This document shows positions 8,382 to 16,333 of a stretch of DNA of 51,914 nucleotides, one piece after another. A model generated the notes under the pieces. That model saw nothing but the letters and a program-made list of their open reading frames with translations, was not told the origin of the DNA and ran no database searches. A program made the position numbers and the translations under genes. The DNA is from Pantoea sp. GD03673. Lineage in GTDB: Bacteria; Pseudomonadota; Gammaproteobacteria; Enterobacterales; Enterobacteriaceae. The stretch is taken from NCBI RefSeq assembly GCF_029844725.1, contig NZ_JAOCKJ010000014.1:1-51914 (forward strand). The letters run 5' to 3'. How positions within the stretch are numbered: position 1 is the stretch's first letter; each line of letters opens with the position of its first letter.

Positions 8382-8633
8382 TTACCACTCTATTGTGACC
8401 AGCCGGTTACTTTGCTTCACTCTTCCCTGCGACTGAATCGGACTCTGGGTCACGCGTGGCTGCGCGCTTGCCTGCCTGCCGCAATTGATCTGCGGCGCGG
8501 GCTGACCGTTAGCCGTGTTGATTTCACAGCGTGAATAGATGACAAGCCTGGCGCCTATAGAGCCGTTTATCGATCCTGCAACAGCCGATCCAGCGATCGA
8601 TAGCCCTATGGCCAGCAGCAGTGCTCTGGTCAT
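8382..8633 (-). CDS. Small secreted protein of unknown function
   Basis: I do not recognise a named gene. The 83-residue product has a clear signal peptide (MTRALLLAIGLSIAGSAVA, cleavage near residue 19-20). The mature part of about 63 residues has two cysteines (Cys36 and Cys51) that could form one disulfide, a middle segment rich in Gln, Ser and Pro, and an ending LVTIEW. The pattern of an early GSI..GARLVIYSRC strand, paired cysteines and a C-terminal VTIEW strand faintly recalls spore-coat-U/pilin-like domains, but it is half their size, so this is only a suggestion. The ATG at 8633 has AGGAAC upstream. It lies 20 bases past a btuF-side terminator, in the place of E. coli yadS. Confidence 0.7.
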   Translation of the reverse strand: MTRALLLAIGLSIAGSAVAGSINGSIGARLVIYSRCEINTANGQPAPQINCGRQASAQPRVTQSPIQSQGRVKQSNRLVTIEW

Positions 8634-8652
8634 ATGAAGGTTCCTGGTGTTT

Positions 8653-8671
8653 AAAAAAGCGCCGTGGCGCT
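8653..8671 (-). terminator. Intrinsic terminator after mtnN-btuF
   Basis: On the minus strand AGCGCC and GGCGCT pair around a two-base loop and are followed by a run of T (six A residues on the plus strand at 8653-8658). It lies 86 bases after the btuF stop and only 20 bases before the small secreted gene, so that gene would need read-through or a promoter within this interval. Confidence 0.7.
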
Positions 8672-8756
8672 AAAAGGACGGCAAGCATACGTGGCCGGCT
8701 CGTCTCTGGTATTGATTAACGGCAAAAAGCGTAGTGACTTTAATCAATTCGCCGAT

Positions 8757-9551
8757 TTATTGATCGGGATGCAGGGCCACACAAAGCTGTTGCGCGGCCA
8801 GCAGCAGTCGCGGGCCAGGCCGGCTCAGCCAGTCCTCGTTAATGGCGATCACGGGCACCGTAAGTTGTGGCCGCCAGAAGTCACGGATATTGTCTGCCTG
8901 CCGGGCACTGCCCGCTGTCACCACGGCCTGTGGATGCCGCATCAGCACCTGTTCACGACTGACCTGTGGCCAGCTGACGCGACTGTCAGCAAAGATATTC
9001 CTGCCACCACATAATGTAATAATGTCATTCTGCAGCGTGGCTCTGGCGGCCGTAAACAGCGGCTGCTGACCAAACTGCAAAAAAAGCGGAACCGCAGTCA
9101 GGTGAGTATAGCGCTGACGCAGTGCAGCTTCCTGCTGCCGTAACGCGCGGGCGGCACGGCTAGCCTGATCCGGACTGGGACTCCAGCGGCCCAGATCGGC
9201 CAGCGCTGTGAACATCTCATCCAGCGTCTGCGGATCAATCCATTTAACCGGTACGCCGAGCTGCTGCAACTGATCAATCTGCCGCTGCGGATTACCGCCG
9301 CGCCAGGCTAAAACCAGATCCGGTTTAAGCTGCAGAATGCGTTCGGCCTTGATGCCCTGCCAGTTGGCGACCTGCTCAATCTGTTTCGCCTGCGGCGGAT
9401 AGTCAGACCACGCACTGACTGCAATCGGTGTAATCCCGGCAGCAAAGGCGAGTTCGGTCAGATGGGGGGCAAGGGTGATAACACGGGGCGGGGAAGAGAG
9501 CAGGCTGCTGCTTAACAGCAGCAGCCAGCAGAACAGCAGCGTTTTAGCCAC
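8757..9551 (-). CDS. btuF: Vitamin B12 periplasmic binding protein
   Basis: BtuF binds cobalamin in the periplasm and delivers it to BtuCD. The 264-residue product (E. coli 266) has an N-terminal signal sequence and the cluster-A helical-backbone binding-protein fold, with motifs [27 protein letters not shown] and the family segment [14 protein letters not shown]. Its ATG at 9551 overlaps the end of mtnN by eight bases, so the pair is co-transcribed and translationally coupled, as in E. coli. Confidence 0.95.
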   Translation of the reverse strand: MAKTLLFCWLLLLSSSLLSSPPRVITLAPHLTELAFAAGITPIAVSAWSDYPPQAKQIEQVANWQGIKAERILQLKPDLVLAWRGGNPQRQIDQLQQLGVPVKWIDPQTLDEMFTALADLGRWSPSPDQASRAARALRQQEAALRQRYTHLTAVPLFLQFGQQPLFTAARATLQNDIITLCGGRNIFADSRVSWPQVSREQVLMRHPQAVVTAGSARQADNIRDFWRPQLTVPVIAINEDWLSRPGPRLLLAAQQLCVALHPDQ

Positions 9552-10242
9552 GCGCCAGATGCGCCAGCAGGTTCTCCACCATCAGCGAAGATTGCTTCGC
9601 CGCCACGCTTAAGAACTCATCAAAGCTGAGGTGAGACTGCTTATCGGCCACGTCAGAAATTGCGCGGACGACCACAAACGGCACCTGGAACTGATGACAG
9701 ACGTGACCAATAGCGGTCGCTTCCATCTCAACGGCAATTGCCTGCGGGAACTGACTGCGAATGCGTGCCAGCGGTTCGGCACCATTGATAAAGGCATCGC
9801 CGCTCACCACCAGACCCCGGACAGCATTCAGGTCCAGCTGTTTGATGCAGGCTTCTGCCGCCGCGATAAGGTTGCTGTCTGCCACAAACGCGGCCGGACA
9901 ACCCGCCATCTGACCCGGCTCATAACCAAAGGCCGTGACGTCTGCATCGTGATAACGCACTTCTTCAGACACCACGATATCACCGACGCTCAGTGATGGC
10001 GCTAAACCGCCCGCCGATCCGGTGTTGATCACCACATCCGGCTTGCAGAGCTGCAGCAGCAGGGTCGTACCCAGCGCGGCAGAGGTTTTACCAATGCCCG
10101 ATTTCAGCAGTGCCACCTCAACGCCCTGCAGGGTGCCGGTATAGATTTCACAACCCGCCAGCGACAGCGTTTGACGGTTTTCAATTTTGTCGCGCAGCAG
10201 TGTGACTTCCTGCTCCATCGCGCCAATAATGCCTGCTTTCAT
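9544..10242 (-). CDS. mtnN: 5'-methylthioadenosine/S-adenosylhomocysteine nucleosidase
   Basis: MtnN (Pfs) hydrolyses methylthioadenosine, S-adenosylhomocysteine and 5'-deoxyadenosine, which recycles methionine and feeds autoinducer-2 synthesis. The 232 residues match the family length. Glu12 ([12 protein letters not shown]), the VEMEA glutamate (Glu174 by alignment) and the SDVAD aspartate (Asp197) are the substrate-binding and catalytic residues. It is the first gene of the mtnN-btuF pair and lies 92 bases from divergent dgt. Confidence 0.97.
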   Translation of the reverse strand: MKAGIIGAMEQEVTLLRDKIENRQTLSLAGCEIYTGTLQGVEVALLKSGIGKTSAALGTTLLLQLCKPDVVINTGSAGGLAPSLSVGDIVVSEEVRYHDADVTAFGYEPGQMAGCPAAFVADSNLIAAAEACIKQLDLNAVRGLVVSGDAFINGAEPLARIRSQFPQAIAVEMEATAIGHVCHQFQVPFVVVRAISDVADKQSHLSFDEFLSVAAKQSSLMVENLLAHLARG

Positions 10243-10334
10243 AGTGAGTTCCGCTAATGTAAAGAATCAAAATTTAGGGCATAGTCTACCATGCCATTCA
10301 GGGGATTAATTCACGAAAAAGTCAGGGGTAACTC

Positions 10335-11825
10335 ATGTCGGCGATCAATTTCAGGAAGAAGATCAGCTTCTCGCGCCCTTATAACAGTCGAAAAGATCCG
10401 GAAGGCGAATATTACATTACCCGCCATTTTGAGAGCGATCGTGGACGGATTATCAACTCCGCCGCCATCCGGCGTTTGCAGCAGAAAACCCAGGTCTTTC
10501 CGCTGGAGCGCAACGCCGCTGTTCGCTCCCGCCTGACGCACTCGCTGGAAGTGCAGCAGACCGGGCGCTACATCACGAAAGAGATTCTGCAAACCCTGAA
10601 GATGCAGGGCGGACTGGCGCAGTATGGTCTGGAGGAGCTGGAAGGCGCGTTTGAAAGCCTGATTGAAATGGCGTGTCTGCTGCATGACGTGGGTAATCCG
10701 CCGTTTGGTCATTTTGGCGAGGCTGCCATTAACGACTGGTTTGAAGAAAACCTTGCGGCCGAACTGGTCGATCCACTGGTAGCGGGTGTTGAAGGGGAGG
10801 CGCAGCGTAAAGCCTTCGATCAGCTTAATGCCATGATCCGTCAGGATCTCTGTCATTTTGAGGGCAACGCGCAGGCCATTCGTATGGTGCACACCCTGCT
10901 GCAACTCAATCTCAGTTACTCGCAGGTTGCCTGCATCCTGAAATATACCGCACCCGCCTGGTGGCAGGGTGAAAAGCCCGCTGAGTTTAGCGTTCTGATG
11001 AAGAAACCCGGGTTTTATCTCTCCGAGCAGGATTATATTGCCGACCTGCGTGCGGCGACGCACATGGAAGAACACCACCGTTTTCCGCTCACCTATATAA
11101 TGGAAGCCGCGGATGATATCTCCTATTGTATTGCTGATTTAGACGACGCTGTAGAAAAAGATATCTTTAATGTTGAGAGTTTGTTTGAATTTCTTAATAA
11201 AGCCTGGGGGCCTGTTAAAAATAACGACGCTTTCAGCCGGACTATTGGCGAAGCCTGGCGTGAAGCCTGCAGTAAAAAACGTCGAAGCCGTAGCGATCAA
11301 TTTTTTATGTCATTACGCGTAAATGTTCAGAGCGTGTTAGTCAGTTACGCGGTGAAACGTTTTGTTGATAATTTGCCTGCTATATTCGATGGACGTTTTA
11401 ACCACGCGCTACTGGAAGATGAGGGTGAAGAGGGCCGCTTACTGCAGCTGTTTAAGACCGTTGCGCGCCAGCAGGTCTTTAACCACTCTGAAGTTGAACA
11501 GCTGGAGTTGCAGGGATACCGGGTGATTAAAGGCCTGCTGGAGATCTATCAGCCGCTGATGCGCCTCAATTATGAAGCCTTTACCACGCTGATAAATGAA
11601 GATTTCCTGCGTCAGCACCCGATCGAAACCCGTCTTTTCCATAAACTCTCCGGTAAACACCGTAAAGCCTATTTGCATAAGATGCGTAATCTGGTGGTTG
11701 AGCATAAATACCAGCGGCTGTTATGGGAACGTTATTATCGCTTCCGGCTTATTCAGGATTATATCAGCGGGATGACCGATCTCTACGCCTGGGATGAGTA
11801 CCGGCGACTGATGGCAGTAGAATAA
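10335..11825 (+). CDS. dgt: Deoxyguanosine triphosphate triphosphohydrolase
   Basis: Dgt hydrolyses dGTP to deoxyguanosine and triphosphate and acts as a hexamer that is sensitive to single-stranded DNA. The 496 residues (E. coli 505) include the HD-domain metal ligands His69 (LTHS) and His117-Asp118 ([16 protein letters not shown]). The C-terminus [17 protein letters not shown] is that of E. coli Dgt. The middle segment near residues 135-165 is the least conserved part. The ATG at 10335 follows AGGGGT. Some A/T-rich codon stretches around 11120-11400 differ from the neighbours but the frame is intact. Confidence 0.97.
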   Translation: MSAINFRKKISFSRPYNSRKDPEGEYYITRHFESDRGRIINSAAIRRLQQKTQVFPLERNAAVRSRLTHSLEVQQTGRYITKEILQTLKMQGGLAQYGLEELEGAFESLIEMACLLHDVGNPPFGHFGEAAINDWFEENLAAELVDPLVAGVEGEAQRKAFDQLNAMIRQDLCHFEGNAQAIRMVHTLLQLNLSYSQVACILKYTAPAWWQGEKPAEFSVLMKKPGFYLSEQDYIADLRAATHMEEHHRFPLTYIMEAADDISYCIADLDDAVEKDIFNVESLFEFLNKAWGPVKNNDAFSRTIGEAWREACSKKRRSRSDQFFMSLRVNVQSVLVSYAVKRFVDNLPAIFDGRFNHALLEDEGEEGRLLQLFKTVARQQVFNHSEVEQLELQGYRVIKGLLEIYQPLMRLNYEAFTTLINEDFLRQHPIETRLFHKLSGKHRKAYLHKMRNLVVEHKYQRLLWERYYRFRLIQDYISGMTDLYAWDEYRRLMAVE

Positions 11826-11880
11826 GCCGCCGATTGTAAAGAGCGCGAATAAATTTTTACCTTTGGCTTAAACTTTTAAA

Positions 11881-11908
11881 GGAACTTCGCGCTAAAACTT
11901 TTATCTCA
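11881..11908 (+). promoter_or_regulatory. Sigma-E promoter of degP
   Basis: A perfect -35 GGAACTT (11881-11887) is followed after 16 bases by TCTCA (11904-11908), close to the sigma-E -10 consensus TCTGA/TCAAA. E. coli degP is driven by sigma-E and CpxR, so the site fits the gene. A GTAAA at 11836-11840 could be half of a CpxR box, but I do not see a clear second half. Confidence 0.85.
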
Positions 11909-11959
11909 CCTTTCGACCACAGCAATGGTCTGAACAGTAATCTTATTGAGAAACGAAAA

Positions 11960-13405
11960 ATGAAAAAAAAGACCTTAGTGTTAAGTGCACTGGCTTTGAG
12001 CCTGAGCATGGCGCTCGCCCCTGTTACTGTTTCTGCTGCGCAAACGGCCTCTTCCGAGAGCCAGCAACTACCAAGCCTGGCACCGATGCTGGAGAAGGTA
12101 ATGCCGTCTGTGGTCAGTATCAGCGTTGAGGGCACGACCACAGTAAAAACCCCACGTATGCCGCAGCAGTTTCAGCAATTCTTCGGTGACAATTCGCCAT
12201 TTTGCCAGGACGGTTCCCCGTTCCAGGGTTCACCGATGTGCCAGAGCGGTGACGGTGCAGGCGGTAACGGCGGTGCGCCAGGCCCTGATACCCAGCAGGA
12301 GAAATTCCGTGCGCTGGGATCGGGCGTGATCATTAACGCCGAAAAAGGCTACGTGGTGACCAACAATCACGTGGTGAATAATGCCACCAAAATTCAGGTA
12401 CAGCTCAGCGATGGTCGTCGCTATGACGCGAAAGTGATTGGTAAAGATCCCAGCTCTGATATTGCGCTGATTCAGCTGCAGGACGCCAAAAATCTGACCG
12501 CCGTGAAAATCGCTGACTCTGACAATCTGCGCGTCGGTGACTACACCGTTGCAATCGGTAACCCGTATGGACTGGGTGAAACGGTGACCTCTGGTATCGT
12601 CTCGGCGCTGGGACGCAGCGGCCTGAACGTGGAAAACTACGAAAACTTTATCCAGACGGATGCGGCGATTAACCGGGGCAATTCCGGTGGTGCGCTGGTT
12701 AACCTCAACGGTGAACTGATTGGGATTAACACCGCCATTCTGGCACCGGATGGCGGCAACATCGGTATCGGCTTTGCGATCCCCAGCAACATGGTGAAAA
12801 ACCTGACGGCGCAGATGGTTGAGTTTGGCCAGGTTAAACGCGGCGAGCTGGGTGTGCAGGGTACGGAACTGAACTCCGAGCTGGCAAAAGCGATGAAGGT
12901 TGACGCACAGCGTGGAGCCTTTGTCAGCCAGGTGCTGCCAGACTCTGCTGCCGCCAAAGCGGGTATCAAAGCGGGTGACGTAATTGTCTCCATGAACGGC
13001 AAACCGCTGAGCAGCTTTGCGTCGCTGCGTGCGGAAGTCGGTTCACTGCCGGTTGGCACCACCCTGAAACTGGGCCTGCTGCGTGACGGCAAACCGGTTG
13101 ATGTCTCTGTTCAGTTGCAGCAGAGCAGCCAGGCGAAAGTGCAGTCCGCAACCATCTACAACGGCATCGAAGGGGCCGATCTCAGCAATATCGAATCAGG
13201 TACTAAAGGTGTACGTGTTGATAACGTGAAACCAGGCAGTGCGGCGGCGCGTATCGGACTGAAAAAAGGCGATGTGATCCAAGGCGTTAACCAGCAGGTG
13301 GTGACCAATCTGGGGGAACTGCGCAAAGTCCTCGATACCAAACCGTCCGTCCTGGCGCTGAATGTGAAGCGCGGCGACAGCAGCATCTATCTGCTGATGC
13401 AGTAA
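11960..13405 (+). CDS. degP: Periplasmic serine protease/chaperone DegP
   Basis: DegP degrades or holds misfolded envelope proteins and forms cages of 12 or 24 subunits. The 481-residue precursor has a signal peptide ending VTVSA-AQ (about residue 26), a trypsin-like domain with His137 (TNNHVV), Asp167 (SSDIAL) and Ser242 (GNSGGA), and two PDZ domains. The regulatory LA loop carries the two cysteines (Cys82 and Cys94) typical of DegP, which tells it apart from DegQ and DegS. It lies behind a sigma-E promoter and before a strong terminator. Confidence 0.97.
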   Translation: MKKKTLVLSALALSLSMALAPVTVSAAQTASSESQQLPSLAPMLEKVMPSVVSISVEGTTTVKTPRMPQQFQQFFGDNSPFCQDGSPFQGSPMCQSGDGAGGNGGAPGPDTQQEKFRALGSGVIINAEKGYVVTNNHVVNNATKIQVQLSDGRRYDAKVIGKDPSSDIALIQLQDAKNLTAVKIADSDNLRVGDYTVAIGNPYGLGETVTSGIVSALGRSGLNVENYENFIQTDAAINRGNSGGALVNLNGELIGINTAILAPDGGNIGIGFAIPSNMVKNLTAQMVEFGQVKRGELGVQGTELNSELAKAMKVDAQRGAFVSQVLPDSAAAKAGIKAGDVIVSMNGKPLSSFASLRAEVGSLPVGTTLKLGLLRDGKPVDVSVQLQQSSQAKVQSATIYNGIEGADLSNIESGTKGVRVDNVKPGSAAARIGLKKGDVIQGVNQQVVTNLGELRKVLDTKPSVLALNVKRGDSSIYLLMQ

Positions 13406-13425
13406 ATGCGCGGCAACTGACGAAG

Positions 13426-13450
13426 AGGCGGACTGCGGTCCGCCTTTTTT
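13426..13450 (+). terminator. Intrinsic terminator of degP
   Basis: AGGCGGAC and GTCCGCCT pair around TGCG and are followed by TTTTTT, a textbook intrinsic terminator 20 bases after the degP stop. Confidence 0.92.
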
Positions 13451-13516
13451 ATGTCCGCTTTTTGCCGCGCCAGAGTGTGATGCTTACCGCAAATTCGGCA
13501 AATGACCGCCTGGCTC

Positions 13517-13530
13517 TGTGCAAATGCACA
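13517..13530. promoter_or_regulatory. Perfect dyad upstream of cdaR, candidate operator
   Basis: TGTGC and GCACA flank AAAT, a 14-base dyad 61 bases before the cdaR start. Its position suits an operator for CdaR itself or another regulator, since CdaR controls its own gene in E. coli. I cannot confirm the binding motif from sequence alone. Confidence 0.35.
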
Positions 13531-13590
13531 ATGTTCTGCGTGCGGTGCTTACGTATTCTGTTTCTCCCCCCTCTTTTTCAGGAGTAATGG

Positions 13591-14748
13591 ATGGCTACCT
13601 ATCACCTTGATGCCCGGCTGGCTCAGGATATCGTGGCGCGCACCATGAAAATTATTGACAGCAATGTCAACGTGATGGATGCGCGGGGCCGCATTATCGG
13701 CAGCGGTGACCGGGAACGCATTGGGGAGTTGCACGAAGGTGCGCTGCTGGTGCTTTCACAGGGGCGCGTAGTCGACATCGACGAAGCGGTGGCTAAACAT
13801 CTTCATGGCGTGCGGCCCGGCATTAACCTGCCGCTGCGCATCGATGGTGACATCGTTGGGGTCATTGGCCTGACAGGCGAGCCGCTGACGCTGCGGCACT
13901 ATGGCGAACTGGTCTGCATGACCGCAGAGATGATGCTGGAGCAGGCGCGGCTGTTGCATATGCTGGCGCAGGATAGCCGTCTGCGTGAAGAGCTGGTGCT
14001 GAACCTCATCCGCAGCGATACCCTGTCGCCCCAGCTGACCGAATGGGCACAGCGGCTCGGCATCGATCTCAATCAGCCACGTGTGGTGGCCGTGGTGGAA
14101 GTGGATAGCGGTCAGCTTGGCGTCGACAGCGCGATGTCGGAGCTACAGCAGCTGCAGACACTGCTGACCACGCCGGAGCGCGATAATCTGATCGCTATCG
14201 TGTCTCTGACGGAAATGGTGGTGCTGAAACCGGCCCTGAACGGGCACGGACGTTACGATCAGGAAGATCATCGCCGCCGCGTCGGGCAGCTACTGCAGCG
14301 GATGAAAGAAAGCGGCCATTTGCGGATGCGCATCGCGCTGGGCAACTTCTTTACCGGACCCGGCAGCATCGCACGCTCTTACCGGACGGCGCGCACCACG
14401 ATGATGGTGGGCAAGCAGCGTATGCCCGACGTGCGCAGCTATTTTTATCAGGATCTGGTGCTGCCGGTGCTGCTCGACAGCCTTCGCGGCGGCTGGCAGG
14501 CCAATGAGCTCGCCCGGCCCCTGGCGAAGCTCAAAAGCATGGATAACAACGGCTTGCTGCGCCGCACGCTTATCGCCTGGTTCACCCATAACGTCCAGCC
14601 GAGCGCCACCGCGCGTGCGCTGTTCATTCACCGTAATACGCTGGAGTACCGGCTGAACCGGATCTCGGAACTGACCGGGCTGAATCTTGGTCATTTTGAC
14701 GACAGGCTGTTGCTTTACGTCGCTTTGCAGCTGGATGAGCAGGGGTAG
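13591..14748 (+). CDS. cdaR: Carbohydrate diacid transcriptional activator
   Basis: CdaR (SdaR) activates genes for glucarate, galactarate and glycerate use. The 385 residues equal E. coli CdaR. The N-terminal diacid-recognition domain (about 1-135, with IIDSNVNVMDARGRIIGSGD) is followed by a GGDEF-like linker region and a C-terminal PucR-type helix-turn-helix (ALFIHRNTLEYRLNRISELTG). The ATG at 13591 follows CAGGAG. It is transcribed alone between degP and convergent yaeH. Its target operons are not in this window. Confidence 0.95.
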   Translation: MATYHLDARLAQDIVARTMKIIDSNVNVMDARGRIIGSGDRERIGELHEGALLVLSQGRVVDIDEAVAKHLHGVRPGINLPLRIDGDIVGVIGLTGEPLTLRHYGELVCMTAEMMLEQARLLHMLAQDSRLREELVLNLIRSDTLSPQLTEWAQRLGIDLNQPRVVAVVEVDSGQLGVDSAMSELQQLQTLLTTPERDNLIAIVSLTEMVVLKPALNGHGRYDQEDHRRRVGQLLQRMKESGHLRMRIALGNFFTGPGSIARSYRTARTTMMVGKQRMPDVRSYFYQDLVLPVLLDSLRGGWQANELARPLAKLKSMDNNGLLRRTLIAWFTHNVQPSATARALFIHRNTLEYRLNRISELTGLNLGHFDDRLLLYVALQLDEQG

Positions 14749-14768
14749 GGGGCAGATTCAGGGCATAA

Positions 14769-14793
14769 AAAAGGCCAGCAGAGCTGGCCTTTC
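14769..14793. terminator. Bidirectional terminator between cdaR and yaeH
   Basis: AGGCCAGC and GCTGGCCT pair around AGA, with AAAAA to the left and TTT to the right, so it can end both convergent transcripts. Confidence 0.88.
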
Positions 14794-14808
14794 GGGTCGG
14801 GTTGGCAA

Positions 14809-15201
14809 TTAACGGCTGTTACGGGTTAATTTTTCCAGGTCCGATTCAATTTCTGAGATCTTGTGGGCGACCACGCTTTCCAGATGACGCAGGTCATCCA
14901 GAATTTTGCGTTTCAGATCCACTTCAACCTGATCGCGCTGGCAAATCTGGTCCAGTTCATCGATGACATAACGCAGATTCGGGCTGATTTCCTGAACTTC
15001 TTTGTAGCCCTGCGTTGCATGATCGGCAACGACGGTTTTGCGCTGGCGCGGATATTTGAATTTAACGCTTTTCGCGAAAAACTCGCCTTTATCTTTGCGG
15101 AAGTAGATCTTCAGAATGTCGTTATTGGCTTCCTGACGCAGGCTGTAGCGGTCAATGTCATCCGGGTTACTGATACCTAAGCTTTTCAGATTGTCATACA
15201 T
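14809..15201 (-). CDS. yaeH: Conserved UPF0325 protein YaeH
   Basis: This is the conserved small protein YaeH, of unknown function. The 130 residues begin [27 protein letters not shown] and match E. coli YaeH (128 residues) almost throughout. It is predicted soluble and charged, with a C-terminal helical stretch rich in Lys and Glu ([20 protein letters not shown]). The ATG at 15201 has GGAAAC upstream; a start 22 codons earlier is in frame but not part of the family. In E. coli it also sits next to dapD. Confidence 0.93.
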   Translation of the reverse strand: MYDNLKSLGISNPDDIDRYSLRQEANNDILKIYFRKDKGEFFAKSVKFKYPRQRKTVVADHATQGYKEVQEISPNLRYVIDELDQICQRDQVEVDLKRKILDDLRHLESVVAHKISEIESDLEKLTRNSR

Positions 15202-15393
15202 AGCGTTGTTTCCATCAAAAGTGAGAAGCGCGCAGACTTGTTCATGACGTCCGTCAACTGTAGACATAAATAAGCGGGATGAACATTGCGCGACAGGATT
15301 TAACTGGCGCGGATTATGACCTGGATGAAAACTAAACGCACCAGTTAATTCGCGGCGCGAAGCATGTTATTTGATGAAGGCTGTAAAGAAAAG

Positions 15394-15418
15394 ATGACGG
15401 GCTGGTTTCCAGCCCGTC
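15394..15418 (-). terminator. Terminator of dapD
   Basis: TGACGGGCTGG and CCAGCCCGTCA form a perfect 11-bp stem around TTT, seven bases past the dapD stop. On the minus strand TCTTTTC follows, a modest T-run. Confidence 0.8.
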
Positions 15419-15425
15419 AGGTGAC

Positions 15426-16250
15426 TCAGTCGATGGTACGCAGCAGTTCGTTAATGCCTGTTTTGCTCAGCGTTTTCGCATCCACTTTCTTAACGATCAC
15501 GGCACAGTAAAGGCTATAGCTGCCATCTTTGGACGGCAGGTTACCCGATACCACCACGGAACCGGCAGGCACACGGCCATAGTGTACTTCGCCCGTTTCA
15601 CGGTCATAAATTTTGGTGCTCTGACCGATATACACGCCCATTGAGATCACGGAGCCTTCTTCAACAATCACGCCTTCAACGATTTCAGAGCGTGCGCCAA
15701 TGAAGCAGTTGTCTTCGATAATGGTCGGATTTGCCTGCAGCGGCTCCAGTACACCACCGATACCCACGCCGCCAGAAAGGTGAACGTTTTTACCAATCTG
15801 CGCACAGGAGCCGACGGTCGCCCAGGTATCCACCATGGTGCCTTCATCTACGAAAGCACCGATGTTGACGTAAGACGGCATCAGCACCGTATTGCGGGCG
15901 ATATAGGCACCCTGACGCACAGCCGCAGGGGGCACAACGCGGAAGCCCGCTTCTTTGAAACGCGCTTCATCCCAGCCGGCAAACTTCATCGGAACTTTGT
16001 CGTAAAAGCGGGTTTCTGAACCTTCCATGACCTGATTGTCATTGATGCGGAAAGAGAGCAGTACTGCTTTCTTCAGCCACTGATGCGTTACCCACTCGCC
16101 GTCGATCTTCTCAGAAACGCGCAGTTCACCGCTGTCCAGCAGGGAGATAACCTGGTTGATGGCATCACGGGTTTCGCTGTCAACGCTGGCGGGTGTAATG
16201 TCAGCGCGACGTTCGAAGGCGGATTCAATAACGCTCTGTAACTGTTGCAT
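15426..16250 (-). CDS. dapD: Tetrahydrodipicolinate N-succinyltransferase
   Basis: DapD transfers a succinyl group from succinyl-CoA to tetrahydrodipicolinate in the lysine and meso-diaminopimelate pathway. The 274 residues equal E. coli DapD. A helical N-terminal domain is followed by left-handed parallel beta-helix hexapeptide repeats ([35 protein letters not shown]). The ATG at 16250 has AGGA upstream, and the family start MQQLQ fixes the choice over an earlier in-frame start. It follows glnD by 83 bases on the same strand. Confidence 0.97.
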   Translation of the reverse strand: MQQLQSVIESAFERRADITPASVDSETRDAINQVISLLDSGELRVSEKIDGEWVTHQWLKKAVLLSFRINDNQVMEGSETRFYDKVPMKFAGWDEARFKEAGFRVVPPAAVRQGAYIARNTVLMPSYVNIGAFVDEGTMVDTWATVGSCAQIGKNVHLSGGVGIGGVLEPLQANPTIIEDNCFIGARSEIVEGVIVEEGSVISMGVYIGQSTKIYDRETGEVHYGRVPAGSVVVSGNLPSKDGSYSLYCAVIVKKVDAKTLSKTGINELLRTID

Positions 16251-16333
16251 ATTTTTTTCCTGATCTGTCATGTGCGATGCCGGGCAATAACCCGACACAA
16301 GTAAAGAGATTAATGTTTACAAATCGAGTCTGG

